DNA of 64,000 bases from Streptomyces natalensis ATCC 27448 (GTDB lineage Bacteria; Actinomycetota; Actinomycetes; Streptomycetales; Streptomycetaceae). The notes under the pieces were generated by a model. It was not told where the DNA came from, did not search any database, and saw only the letters and a program-made list of their open reading frames with translations. The stretch is from NCBI RefSeq assembly GCF_000935125.1, contig NZ_JRKI01000027.1, positions 62,001 to 126,000 of the forward strand, in the 5' to 3' direction. Each line of letters begins with the position of its first letter. Position 1 is the stretch's first letter. A program made the position numbers and the translations under genes. Shown here one piece after another: positions 25,770 to 34,556 of the stretch.

Positions 25770-26240
25770 GAACCCCTCGTGCGCGGCATCCCACCGATCT
25801 GCTCCCGCCACGGACCGCGTCGGCGCCGACGCGGTTGAACTCGCCGGCAGGGTCGAGGAAGCGTCGTCGGTTGAGGCCCGCCGCAGCGAGGCGCCTGCTG
25901 ACTGTTCTGCGGTTGATCGAAATGCAGGCGTGATGGAAATCGAAGGCAATCCTGGCTGTAGACCACCTGAGAGTGCGTCGCGGTTCCTCGATGCGGGCGA
26001 GGATTTCGGGAGCTGTGGTCGTCGGCTGACGATGCGGCACCGAAGAACGATCGAGTAGTCCCGGGTCACCATAACCCCGGTAGCGGTTCGGTTGACCCAC
26101 TTGGATGCGCACGCCCGAGAGACACCCATCTCGGCTGCCACGTGCGCGATGGGTCGGGTCCGGCACCGTTCGACGAGTCGGCGGCGGCCTTTGACAGACA
26201 GCGGCTGACAGACAGCGGCGCGTTCTTGTGTGTCGATGGG
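25770..26240 (-). pseudogene. Frameshifted IS481-type transposase remnant
   Basis: On the minus strand, PLSVKGRRRLVERC...RPIAHVAAEMGVSRACASKW is in one frame (to ~26088). GDPGLLDRSSVPHRQPTTTA...RRTVSRRLAAAGLNRRRFLD continues in another (from ~26082). Together these are the N-terminal HTH and linker of IS481 transposases. The DDE catalytic domain is absent and the reading breaks again near 25800. No terminal repeats were found. A dead insertion element. Confidence 0.8.
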
Positions 26241-26312
26241 GAGGCCTTCCGTGTGCGAAGTGGAGTCGCAGCGAGGCACCTGGCGGCGTTCAGCGGCCCG
26301 TTCGGTGGTTGA

Positions 26313-26879
26313 TCAGTGCCGCATCAGCGAGTCCAGGAGTTCGCGGCCGTGCGGCCAGGGGCCCGGGCCGCTGGCGGAGTTGATGTGTCCGCACGCCCCC
26401 GCCAGGTGCCATCGCGCCTCCCACCCCGCCGCGAAGTCGGCGGCTGCTGCCGGGTTGCAGTACGGGTCATTGGTGCTGCCCACCACCAAGGCCGGGCACG
26501 GCAATGGTTGTGCGGACACCTCGATGAACGTCGCGGCCGCCTGACGGGGAAACGCAGCCCCCTGCGGGTCGGGCGGTGCGACCAGCAAGGCGCCGCCTAC
26601 CTGGTTCAACGGGTTCTTGTTCAACCAGGTGGACGCCGCCCAGCAGCCCAGGCTGTGGGCCACCAGCACAACGCGGCTGTCCTGCCGGGAAGCATCGTCG
26701 TACGCCAACTGGACAGCGCTGACCCAGTCATCGAGATCGGGGTCGGACCAGGAGACAGGGGAGATCCTCACCGCCGAGGTGCCCCACTGCCGCTCCCACC
26801 AGGTCTGCCAGTGCTGCCCGTCCGAACCGTCGATACCGGGGATGATGACGTACGCGACCACTGCCTGCCACCGTTTCAT
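26313..26879 (-). CDS. RBBP9/YdeN-family serine hydrolase
   Basis: 188 residues from the ATG at 26879 (AGGGG RBS). It shows YVIIPGIDGSDGQHWQTWWE at the start, the nucleophile elbow VLVAHSLGCWAA (G/A-H-S-L-G), the Asp in GSTNDPYCN and the His in GACGHINSASG: a complete Ser-Asp-His triad of the small alpha/beta hydrolases of the RBBP9 family. Cytoplasmic; substrate unknown. Divergent from the AsnC regulator 104 nt away. Confidence 0.85.
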   Translation of the reverse strand: MKRWQAVVAYVIIPGIDGSDGQHWQTWWERQWGTSAVRISPVSWSDPDLDDWVSAVQLAYDDASRQDSRVVLVAHSLGCWAASTWLNKNPLNQVGGALLVAPPDPQGAAFPRQAAATFIEVSAQPLPCPALVVGSTNDPYCNPAAAADFAAGWEARWHLAGACGHINSASGPGPWPHGRELLDSLMRH

Positions 26880-26983
26880 GAGTCGGCCCCTACGATCTTG
26901 GAGCGTCTTGCGCAGATTCTGTGGGAACCAACGGAACGTTGGTGCCAGCGCAAGTGATCTCAAAGAAGATGGTGCGGACAACG

Positions 26984-27445
26984 ATGGAATCACTCGACCA
27001 GATCGACCGGGACATCCTCGCTTTGCTCCAGGCCGACGGCCGGGTGACCGGCGCCGAGGTGGGGCGTCGGGTGGGACTCTCACAGCCCGCGGCCAGCGCA
27101 CGCATCCAACGGCTGGAGAAGAACGGCGTCATCACCGGCTACCGAGCCGCCGTCAACCCGGCGGCACTTGGCCTGAACATCCGCGCAGTGATACGTCTGC
27201 GCACCACGCATGCACAGCTTTCTCGCGCCCTGGACTTCGCTGGCCAGACCCCCGAGGTCACCTCCACACTGAGGGTCACCGGGGAAGACTGCCTCATCTT
27301 CGACGTCCACTGCCCACAGGCAGGACGACTCGAAGAAGTTGTTGACGCGTTCGCGCGCTACGGCCCTGTCACCACATCTCTGGTACTCCGTGCCTACCCG
27401 CCGAAGCCGTTGACCGACGCGACGTCACCCACGACCGACCCATAA
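26984..27445 (+). CDS. Lrp/AsnC-family regulator
   Basis: 153 residues. N-terminal HTH (LDQIDRDILALLQADGRVTG; EVGRRVGLSQPAASARIQRLE) and C-terminal RAM/ligand domain (ALGLNIRAVIRLRTTHAQ; VTGEDCLIFDVHCPQAGRLE). ATG 26984 gives the usual short N-terminus; ATG 26969 is an in-frame alternative. Such regulators often sit beside an amino-acid exporter. Here a fragment of an EamA exporter lies just downstream, and a hydrolase is divergent. Confidence 0.9.
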   Translation: MESLDQIDRDILALLQADGRVTGAEVGRRVGLSQPAASARIQRLEKNGVITGYRAAVNPAALGLNIRAVIRLRTTHAQLSRALDFAGQTPEVTSTLRVTGEDCLIFDVHCPQAGRLEEVVDAFARYGPVTTSLVLRAYPPKPLTDATSPTTDP

Positions 27446-27469
27446 TCGTCACGCCTCACGGCATGCCGA

Positions 27470-27620
27470 CGACGACGGCATTCTCACCAGCCTCGAACCC
27501 GTCGTCGGGGCCCTCGTCGGCCTGCTGCTCCTCGGCCAGCACCTCGCCGCCCCGCAATGGGCCGGGGTGCTCGCGGTGGCCCTCGCCTCGATCGGCGCCA
27601 CTCAGACTGAGCTGCCGGGA
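27470..27620 (+). pseudogene. C-terminal fragment of an EamA/DMT transporter
   Basis: The frame reads GILTSLEPVVGALVGLLLLG then QHLAAPQWAGVLAVALASIG and ATQ, the conserved last two helices of EamA (RhtA-type) exporters, including the LEP(V)xxALxG...GE/QxLxxxQWxG motif. Everything upstream of these helices is missing. The remaining part of 27446-27829 shows nothing else. Confidence 0.75.
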
Positions 27621-27829
27621 ATTGCCGGCGGCTGGGTGAGCCGGCGGGGGTTCTGCCCCGTGGCTGTCCGTTGTCCGTTGCCCGTTGTTCCCAATCGTTA
27701 TCTGGAATCAATGGGACGAACGATGTCGGATGTGGCATATGTGATTTGAGGTGTCTTGACGGTCCCCCGGGGGCGCAGGAAGCTGAGCCGCCCCCCACGG
27801 CCCCCTCCTCTTCTCCCGATGGAATGCCC

Positions 27830-28519
27830 ATGCGTCCGCTTGTTTCCGCAGGCACGCTCACGGCCGCCGTGGCCGCGGGCCTGCTGCTCGCCCCTTCCGC
27901 TTCTGCCGCCGCGCACGGCGACAACGGCACCGTGAAGATCCACGACGCCGCGACCGGTGCGGAACTCCGCAAGAACGAACCTCACGTCTGCGCCTTCTAC
28001 CTCGACGCCTTCGGCTTCGACGGCGGCCAGCAGGTCGACTGGCACATCGAAGCCTGGGCCCCGACAGCCGAGGCCAAGGGTGCGGCCGTGAAGTCCGGCT
28101 CCCTCACGCTCGACGGCCAGGGTCACGGCCGTACGCAGGAGCTGTCGCTGCCCGACGGTCACTACAAGCTCTTCTGGACCTTCGATGGCGAACACGGCCG
28201 GGCCAAGCACAAGGTCTTCTGGACCGACTGCGCGGCCGGCACCCAGCCGGGCGGCGGGAAGCCGTCGACGACGGCCGCCCCGTCCGGCCCGGGGAAGGCG
28301 ACCGCCACGCCCACGTCATCCGCGCCCGCGGGCACCCCGACGACCCCGGCGCCCTCGGCCTCCTCCCCCGCGCCCTCCTCGTCCCCGCCCGCAGTCCACG
28401 ACCTCGCGCAGACCGGCAACGGCGCGCCTGTCGGCTTGCTGTCGACGGCAGCCGCCGCGCTCGTCGCGGCCGGCGGCTCCCTCGTCGTCCGCCGTCGCAA
28501 GGCCCGGCAGCAGCGCTGA
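27830..28519 (+). CDS. Cell-wall protein with class E sortase signal (LAQTG)
   Basis: 229 residues (ATG 27830; ATG 27824 possible). It has a signal peptide (MRPLVSAGTLTAAVAAGLLL...ASAAA), a beta-rich domain with two cysteines (HVCAFYLD; FWTDCAAG), a long Pro/Ala/Ser/Thr linker (~140-190), then LAQTG, a hydrophobic helix and RRRKARQ. LAxTG is the sorting signal used by Streptomyces class E sortases, so the protein should be covalently attached to peptidoglycan. Function of the exposed domain unknown. Confidence 0.85.
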   Translation: MRPLVSAGTLTAAVAAGLLLAPSASAAAHGDNGTVKIHDAATGAELRKNEPHVCAFYLDAFGFDGGQQVDWHIEAWAPTAEAKGAAVKSGSLTLDGQGHGRTQELSLPDGHYKLFWTFDGEHGRAKHKVFWTDCAAGTQPGGGKPSTTAAPSGPGKATATPTSSAPAGTPTTPAPSASSPAPSSSPPAVHDLAQTGNGAPVGLLSTAAAALVAAGGSLVVRRRKARQQR

Positions 28520-28572
28520 GACGCCCGCGCCCGTCCGGCCGGCGCCCCGTCCGCCACGGGGCGCCGAGGGCC

Positions 28573-29412
28573 TCAACCCTGCCTGGCTGTACGGGAGTCA
28601 GGGCCGGCAGCAACGGGGCTGTGGAGTGTGCCGATGCCCTCGATGTCGACGCTGACCGTGTCGTCGGGCGTCAGGGCGTCGCTGCCCTCGGGGGTGCCGG
28701 TCAGGAGGACATCGCCGGGGAGCAGGGTCATGAAGTGGCTCACCTCGGAGACCAACGCGAGGGCGCTGCGGGTGAGTTGGGCGGTGCTTCCCTTCTGGCG
28801 TACTTCGCCGTTGACGCGGGTGGTGATGTGGGCCGCCGCGGGGTCGAGGTCCGTGCTGATCCACGGGCCGAGGGGGCAGAACGTGTCCATGCCCTTGGCC
28901 TTTGTCCACTGGCCGCCGTCGGTGCCGATGTCCCATGCCGTTACGTCGTTGGCGCAGGTGTAGCCGAGGACGTGCTGCGCGGCGTCCTCGGGCGCCACCG
29001 AGCGGCAGGTGCGGCCGATGACGACGGCGAGTTCCCCTTCGTAGCGCACGTCGTGTGAGGACTCGGGGAGCACGATCGGGTCGTCCGGGCCGACGACGGA
29101 CGTGGTGGGCTTGAGGTGGATGATCAAGTTTCCGGCGGCATCCGGCCGGCCGCCGTAGTTGCGCCCGATGACGACGACCTTGCCCGGGACCACCGGCGCC
29201 AGCAGCCTGGCCTCCTCCAGCGGAACGCTCTCGTTCCCGGGCGCCAGGGACGGGCCGGAGGTGAGCGCACCGCTCCGTGAGCCCGTCGGCCGTGCCAGGT
29301 CCGCGAGGCTTTCCGGGTCCGCCGGGCCCTTCAGGAGTCTGATGGTCCTGCGATCCGTGTCCACCACTCCGTACCTGGGCCCTTGTGCCGTCATGAGTCG
29401 TGCGAGGTCCAT
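28573..29412 (-). CDS. Fumarylacetoacetate hydrolase-family protein
   Basis: 279 residues. The core shows the FAH motifs: VVVIGRNYGG, VRYEGELAVVIGRTCR (metal-binding Glu residues), YTCANDVTAWD (Asp ligand), GPWISTD and GDVLLTGTPEGSD. FAH members cleave or decarboxylate acylpyruvate-type beta-diketo acids with Mg2+/Mn2+. It is the last gene of a six-gene minus-strand operon and overlaps the upstream enolase-superfamily gene by 22 nt. In the cluster it may remove or tautomerise an oxo-acid intermediate. The start is ATG 29412. Confidence 0.85.
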   Translation of the reverse strand: MDLARLMTAQGPRYGVVDTDRRTIRLLKGPADPESLADLARPTGSRSGALTSGPSLAPGNESVPLEEARLLAPVVPGKVVVIGRNYGGRPDAAGNLIIHLKPTTSVVGPDDPIVLPESSHDVRYEGELAVVIGRTCRSVAPEDAAQHVLGYTCANDVTAWDIGTDGGQWTKAKGMDTFCPLGPWISTDLDPAAAHITTRVNGEVRQKGSTAQLTRSALALVSEVSHFMTLLPGDVLLTGTPEGSDALTPDDTVSVDIEGIGTLHSPVAAGPDSRTARQG

Positions 29413-30629
29413 GGAACTCCTTGTCGCGGTGCGGTCGTCTCCGGCCCGCCGGTGCGGGCGGTGGTGCCGGTCAGGTGGGCGGTCAGAGCGTCGGCGGGCC
29501 GCAGGCCGTGGCCGGGGCCGGGCGGTGGCGGAGCGGTGTGGTGTTCCCGGTCGACGGCGTAGGGCGGGTCGGTGAGCGGGGTGGGGAACCATTCGTCCTG
29601 GCGACCGCCTTCGACCGCCACGACCTCGGTCAGCCGCGCTGCCAAGGTGCGGCCGACCGACCACAGGGGGCCGATCTCGCCGACCTGGACGCCGAGCTGG
29701 ACGCGCAGGCCCAATTCGCGGGCGCGTACGGCCATGCGCAGCGAGGGCAGCAGCCCGCCGCATTTGGAGATCCGGATGTTGAGGAGGGAGGCGGCGCCGG
29801 TCGCGGCGGCCCATTCCATGTCCGCGGTGTCCATGGCTGACTCGTCGAGCATCACCGGTGTGCCGCTCTCCTCGATGCGGCGCAGGGTGGACCAGTCCCG
29901 TGGAAGGGTGGGTTCCTCGATCCAGTCGACGGCTGCGCGCTCGCACAGCAGCCGTGCGCCGCGCTCCGCAACGTGCGGCTCCCATCCGCCGTTGGCGTCG
30001 ACGGACAGGCGTACCGAGGGGCCCAGCAGACCGCGTACCTGGAGCGCGCGCTCGACGGTCTCCTCGGGGCTGTCGAGTGCCTTGAGTTTGATGTGCGAGA
30101 GGCGGGCGCGTGCGTCGGGCGGCAGTGCCTCCAACTGCTCGGCGGGGGTACGGCTGAGGTCCACCACCTCGCTCACCGTCCGGGGGCTGCTGTCCGCGGT
30201 GAGCACGTCCGCCGCCCAGGGACAGGCGTCCAGGACGGCGGACATGGGGAGGCCGTGGCGTCGGCAGAGCGCGTCGAGGAGCGCGGTCTCCAGCGCCGCC
30301 GCGGCGGCCGGCATGGGCCGTGGCCCGCCGAGCAGACGGGGGAGGTCGAGCGAGGCGAGGACACCCACCGCGCGCGGGAAGTCGCCCGCCGGGATGAGCG
30401 GGCCGAGCACGGAGGGGTCGAAGGTCTCCAGGGCCTCTACGGCGCCGGTGAGCGTCTCGCCGGTCACGTACGGGCGGGGAGCGCCCTCACCCCACCCGGT
30501 GACGCCGTCCAGCTCCAGGGTGAGCAGGACGGACCCGGTACGGGCGTGGGCGTGCCGGGCGTGAGCGAAGGGCCGGTGCAGGGGGACCTGTGCCGTGCGG
30601 ATGCCGGTGATGCCGAGGGTGCAGGTCAC
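29391..30629 (-). CDS. Enolase-superfamily enzyme, dipeptide epimerase/N-acylamino-acid racemase type
   Basis: 412 residues from GTG 30629 (GGGAGG RBS), its start overlapping the stop of the upstream gene (GTGA). The catalytic set of the MLE/AEE subgroup is complete: KxK at ~181/183 (HIKLKALD), Asp ~211 (SVDANGGW), Glu ~238 (WIEEP), Asp ~262 (MLDESA) and Lys ~289 (RISKCGG). Two-base (Lys/Lys) members epimerise dipeptides, racemise N-acylamino acids or make o-succinylbenzoate. Next to a GH3 amide-forming enzyme, an N-acyl-amino-acid or dipeptide-like substrate is attractive. The C-terminal ~50 residues are Pro/Thr-rich. Confidence 0.85.
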   Translation of the reverse strand: MTCTLGITGIRTAQVPLHRPFAHARHAHARTGSVLLTLELDGVTGWGEGAPRPYVTGETLTGAVEALETFDPSVLGPLIPAGDFPRAVGVLASLDLPRLLGGPRPMPAAAAALETALLDALCRRHGLPMSAVLDACPWAADVLTADSSPRTVSEVVDLSRTPAEQLEALPPDARARLSHIKLKALDSPEETVERALQVRGLLGPSVRLSVDANGGWEPHVAERGARLLCERAAVDWIEEPTLPRDWSTLRRIEESGTPVMLDESAMDTADMEWAAATGAASLLNIRISKCGGLLPSLRMAVRARELGLRVQLGVQVGEIGPLWSVGRTLAARLTEVVAVEGGRQDEWFPTPLTDPPYAVDREHHTAPPPPGPGHGLRPADALTAHLTGTTARTGGPETTAPRQGVPWTSHDS

Positions 30630-31615
30630 CGCGGGCCTCCCGGGACCGCGGCGGCCTGCGTCCGGTGGTCGGCGGGTGCCGCGGCCCCCGTGGACGCCGC
30701 GGCGTCGGTGGGTGACGCGGCATCGGTGGGTGACGCGGAAGCCTTGGGCGTGCGCGCGGTGACTTCGGCGAGCCAGTCCCAGAACTGGCCCCGTACGGGC
30801 GAGAACTCCAGGTAGTGGCTGTCGGCGTCGAAGTGGGCATCGACGGTGTCCGGGTACATCCGGGCGAGCGTCGACCGCGCGGTCTCCAGGTCGATGATGG
30901 CGTCCCGTTCGGGCCGGGCGAAGTGCACCGGAGCCGCCGGGTTGCCGATCTCCCACCGGGGGCCTTCGGTGTAGAGGAGCTCCAGTTCGGCCATCACGGC
31001 GCGGAAGCCGTCCGTGATCTGGCGCAGCATGGCGTGGTCGTTCGCCATGAAGGCGAGGTAGCGCTGCTGCCTGGTGTAGTCCTCGTCCTTCAGAGTGACC
31101 GGTGAGCTGCGGTGGCCCTGGAGCGTGCGCAGGCGGCGTACGCCTTCTTGTCCGTGGCGGGCCTGTTGCTGGCCCAGGGCCGGGGCGCAGAGGACCACGC
31201 CGTCCGGGGAGATCCGGCCGGTGGCGAGCAGCGCGGCCAGCACGCTGCCGCCGAAGCTCTGGCCGACCGCGGTGACCGGGAGGTGGTCCGGGTGCCGGGC
31301 CCGGACGGCCTCGAAGTGCGCCGTGTAGTCGTCCAGCACCGCGGCGGCGGAGGGCAGGTGGCCGCGCGGACCGCCGCTGGCGCCGGAGCCGCGCCGGTCC
31401 GGGGCGTACACGGCAATTTGGCGGCGGGCCAGTTCGGGGCCGGTCTCGAAGAGCCAGCCGGCGTGGCTCTGAAGGCCGTGCACATAGAAAACGGCCGCTT
31501 TCGGGTTCTCCGGTATCCACTGGTGCAGGGCGAGGGGGGTGCCGTCGGCCGCGGTGACGGACTCGACGCGGTGCACCTCCACCGGAGGTTCTTCGGTGAT
31601 CACGGTGGCTGTCAC
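30626..31615 (-). CDS. Alpha/beta hydrolase (monoacylglycerol-lipase/S33-like)
   Basis: About 329 residues. FYVHGLQSHAGWLFETG forms the oxyanion region, DRRGSGASGGPRGH the following loop, and AVGQSFGGSVLAALL the nucleophile elbow (G-Q-S-F-G). The acid lies in PERDAIID and the His in DADSHYLEF. The C-terminal ~40 residues are Ala/Pro/Thr repeats. GTG 31615 is chosen; GTG 31603 is an alternative. In the operon it may release or hydrolyse an ester/thioester or the final amide. It is 112 nt from the GH3 gene and overlaps the enolase gene. Confidence 0.8.
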   Translation of the reverse strand: MTATVITEEPPVEVHRVESVTAADGTPLALHQWIPENPKAAVFYVHGLQSHAGWLFETGPELARRQIAVYAPDRRGSGASGGPRGHLPSAAAVLDDYTAHFEAVRARHPDHLPVTAVGQSFGGSVLAALLATGRISPDGVVLCAPALGQQQARHGQEGVRRLRTLQGHRSSPVTLKDEDYTRQQRYLAFMANDHAMLRQITDGFRAVMAELELLYTEGPRWEIGNPAAPVHFARPERDAIIDLETARSTLARMYPDTVDAHFDADSHYLEFSPVRGQFWDWLAEVTARTPKASASPTDAASPTDAAASTGAAAPADHRTQAAAVPGGPR

Positions 31616-31727
31616 TTTCCGAAGTGAGGGGGAGTGAGGGGGAAGGGAGCTCGGGGGTGACGAGCAAGGAGGGGCCAGGCGAACAAGGGAAGCGGGCGAA
31701 CGAGGGGGGTCAGGTGGACAAGGGAGG

Positions 31728-33428
31728 TCAGGCGTACAGCGCAAGGCCGAGGTCGTCGATCACGGTCAGCAGGGCGTCGTTGTTCTGGATCCAGTGGTGC
31801 TTGATCTGCATGGCCGCCGCGCCGTTGCGGCGCTGCGCCTCGGCGATGGCGAGGAAGCTCTTGGGGGCCAGCGGGAGCAGCCGCAACGGGAGCAGCCGGT
31901 CGCTGCGCCGCTTCTCGGCGTACTCCGGGTTGCAGCGCTGGAGCGCGGCCTCGGCCGCGGCGGTGAAGTCCGCGCGCTCGGCGGCACCGAGCTTCGGGTC
32001 CCACTCCATGGCCAGGACGTAGCCGGGCGGGGTGCCCCAGGAGGGGATGCAGGTGAAGAGCGGCAGGGTGCCCCAGGCGCCGGTGTAGGCGGTGCGCACC
32101 GCCTCGTAGACGTGGGCCTCGGTGAGTTTCTCGCCGGTGAAGGAGCTGCCGAAGCCGGCGCGTCCGGCGAACTCCAGGCGCGGCAGGGCGCCGACCCTGC
32201 CGAGGACGGTGTAGACGTCTCCCACGTCGTAGCGGTAGAGCCCGTTGGCCTGGCTCATGACGAGCCGGTAGGAGTGGCCGGTCTCCAGCTCGTGCGGGTC
32301 CAGGGTCTCGGCGGCCGGGTCCAGCGGTCCGCCGTCGTCGTCCTCCCGGCACGGGACGAACTCGAAGACGCCCTGGTCGGCGGCGAGGGGGCCGGCGGAG
32401 GGGTGGTCGTCGACCGGGATGGTGACGATGCCTTCGGTACCCGTGGTGCTGAAGGGGAGCTTGCGGATGCCGGGCGTGACGTCGTCCAGCCAGTCCCGGT
32501 AGAGGCCGGCGGAGGCGGAGTTCCAGCAGACGATGACGGACAGCCGGGGCCACAGGTCGGTCAGGCGCAGACCGCCGGGGCGGCGCCGCAGCGTGCGGTC
32601 CAGCTCCCGGGCGAGGCCGGGGTCGGCGGCGACGCCGCACGTCGGGCGCCCGCGGACGGTGCCGCGGCCGATTTCGTCGACCAACTCGGCTCCGCGCAGG
32701 GCGAGTTGCTCGGCCAGGCCCACGATCTTCGAGGGGTTGAGGGTGACGATCAGCCGGACGTCGGCCCCGGCGAGCAGGCGCAGTTTGCGGTAGAGGCTGT
32801 CGGTGTACTCCTCCTCGTCGTCCCCCCGCAGCCAGGGGGCGTCGTACCAGGGCGGTACCCAGTCCTCCGGGCCGACCGCGGCCGGGCGCCGGGAGATGCT
32901 GTAGATGGGGAAGCCGCGCAGGCTCCTGGAGGCGGGGGTGCGCTCCCAGGAGAGGTCGAGGATGTGCTCGGCCGTCAGGTGCTGGGTGCCGATCTGCTCG
33001 ACGTACAGGCCCCATTGGGCGTACAGGCCCCGGCCCCGGTACCGCTCCCGCCAGTGCCGGGTGGTGGGGACGTACTTGGGTTGCCCGCTGGAGCCCGAGG
33101 TCTTCAGGAACGCGTACGGCGCGCTGCGGGTGAGGACGTGTGCCTCGCCCGCTAACTGCCGCTCGACGTACGGGCGGAAGTCCTCGTAGGTGCGGATGGG
33201 AACGGTGTGCTTCCATCTGTCGAGCGTGGCGACGGAGCCGAGCCCGTGCTCGCGCCCGAACGAGGTGCTGCGGGCCTGGTCGAGAAGGTCCTGGAGCACC
33301 AGGTCGCTCGTCGGGCCGGGGTCGCGGCACAACTCCCGCTGCCGGTCCAGGGCGCTCAGCGTGCGGCTCGTGAAGTCCTCGGGGCGGGTGTGGTGCGGCG
33401 ATGTGGTCACAGTGGTGGGAAGGACCAT
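31728..33428 (-). CDS. GH3-family acyl-acid amido synthetase
   Basis: 566 residues, the usual GH3 length. The ATP/AMP motifs are TSGSSGQPKYV (~110-120), VIVCWNSASAG and YRLVMSQANGLYRYDVGDVY, typical of GH3 enzymes known from plants, which adenylate a carboxylic acid (indole acetate, jasmonate, benzoates) and transfer it to an amino acid. The ATG 33428 has AGGGGG at 7 nt. Bacterial GH3 homologues are uncommon and usually sit in plant-associated or biosynthetic loci. Here it is the only amide-bond-forming enzyme of the operon and probably its key step. Acyl donor and amine are unknown. Confidence 0.85.
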   Translation of the reverse strand: MVLPTTVTTSPHHTRPEDFTSRTLSALDRQRELCRDPGPTSDLVLQDLLDQARSTSFGREHGLGSVATLDRWKHTVPIRTYEDFRPYVERQLAGEAHVLTRSAPYAFLKTSGSSGQPKYVPTTRHWRERYRGRGLYAQWGLYVEQIGTQHLTAEHILDLSWERTPASRSLRGFPIYSISRRPAAVGPEDWVPPWYDAPWLRGDDEEEYTDSLYRKLRLLAGADVRLIVTLNPSKIVGLAEQLALRGAELVDEIGRGTVRGRPTCGVAADPGLARELDRTLRRRPGGLRLTDLWPRLSVIVCWNSASAGLYRDWLDDVTPGIRKLPFSTTGTEGIVTIPVDDHPSAGPLAADQGVFEFVPCREDDDGGPLDPAAETLDPHELETGHSYRLVMSQANGLYRYDVGDVYTVLGRVGALPRLEFAGRAGFGSSFTGEKLTEAHVYEAVRTAYTGAWGTLPLFTCIPSWGTPPGYVLAMEWDPKLGAAERADFTAAAEAALQRCNPEYAEKRRSDRLLPLRLLPLAPKSFLAIAEAQRRNGAAAMQIKHHWIQNNDALLTVIDDLGLALYA

Positions 33429-33572
33429 GCGGAAACCCCCTTTTCCTCCTATGCGGCCGGCCGGTCGGCTTCCGGCCGCAGCGCAGTAACAGGCGTGCGG
33501 TTGAGGTGTCGTGCGATGGCGACGTGGCGCGCCGTCCGGCGGCCCGCACCGCACACGCGGGCCGCCGGACCG

Positions 33573-34517
33573 TCAGACGAGTTGTCGGATGGTGCCCGCA
33601 GCGGGGTCGCCGGACGTGGCGAAGGCGACGGCGGCGGCGAGGAAGCGCCCGACGGCGTCCTCGGTCATCCACGCCATATGCGGGGTGGCCAGGGAGCCGG
33701 GGTGGCTGCGCAGCAGGTCGTCGGCGGGCAGCGGTTCGAGGTCGAAGACGTCGAGCGCCACCCCGCCCAGAAGGCCGGCGGCGAGGCGCCGGCGCAGCTC
33801 GGCCATGTCGATCAGCGCCGCGCGGGCGGTGTTGACCAGCAGGGTTTGCGGACCGAGCAGGGCGAGCCGGCGGGCGTCGATGAGCCGCTCGTTCTGCGGT
33901 GTGGACCGCAGGTGAAGGCTCACCGCATCGGCGGTGCGGAGCAGGGTGTCCAGGGGCAGGAGCGTGACCCCGGCCGCGCGGGCGGTGTCCTCGTCCAGGG
34001 ACGGTGACCAGGCGGCCACCCGCATCCCGATGCCCTGCGCCAGGCGGGCCGTCCGGGAGCCGATCTGCCCCCATCCGACGATCCCCAGCAGCCGTCCGGA
34101 CAGCTCACGCCCTCCGGACGGCTGCCAGCCCGGGGCGCTGCCCACTGCGGACGGCACCCTGCGGGCCAGCATCAGCAGCAGGGTCAGGGTGAACTCGGCA
34201 ACCGAATCGGCGGCCAGGCCCGGTGTGTCGTAGACCGCGATCCCGGCGGACCGGGCGGCGTCGGTGTCGACCACCGGGCCGGCCGGGCCGGCCACCACGA
34301 CCTGGCGTGGCCGTTCCGCGAGCAGGACGCCGGTGTCCAGCGGCCGGCCGTGGAAGAAGTGCAGCACGGTGTGAGCCCCGCGCATGCGCTCGGCGAGCCG
34401 GGACGGTGTGGTGCAGGGGCCGTCGAAAACCTCGACCGCATCGCCGCCGGGACAGCGACGGACGAGCTCGGCCAGCTGCGGATACCCGTGGCAGTCGGGC
34501 ATGACAAGGCGTCCCAC
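33573..34517 (-). CDS. D-isomer-specific 2-hydroxyacid dehydrogenase
   Basis: 314 residues from GTG 34517 (GGGAGGA RBS at 7 nt). The NAD-binding motif is GIVGWGQIGSRTARLAQGIG. Catalytic residues follow the family order: Arg in LVNTARAALID, Glu in FDLEPLP and His in ATPHMAWMT. These enzymes interconvert 2-oxo and D-2-hydroxy acids with NAD(P)H. Within the operon it may prepare the hydroxy- or oxo-acid that the GH3 enzyme activates. It is 144 nt upstream of the GH3 gene in transcription order. Confidence 0.85.
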   Translation of the reverse strand: MGRLVMPDCHGYPQLAELVRRCPGGDAVEVFDGPCTTPSRLAERMRGAHTVLHFFHGRPLDTGVLLAERPRQVVVAGPAGPVVDTDAARSAGIAVYDTPGLAADSVAEFTLTLLLMLARRVPSAVGSAPGWQPSGGRELSGRLLGIVGWGQIGSRTARLAQGIGMRVAAWSPSLDEDTARAAGVTLLPLDTLLRTADAVSLHLRSTPQNERLIDARRLALLGPQTLLVNTARAALIDMAELRRRLAAGLLGGVALDVFDLEPLPADDLLRSHPGSLATPHMAWMTEDAVGRFLAAAVAFATSGDPAAGTIRQLV

Positions 34518-34556
34518 GGTGTGTTCCTCCCCCGTACTTCGGTGTGATGCGGCAGG

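Noticed and set aside
31612..34074. An 820-codon minus-strand frame across the GH3 and dehydrogenase genes
   Set aside because: Arg/Pro/His-rich composition; the other minus-strand frames encode the recognisable GH3 and dehydrogenase proteins.
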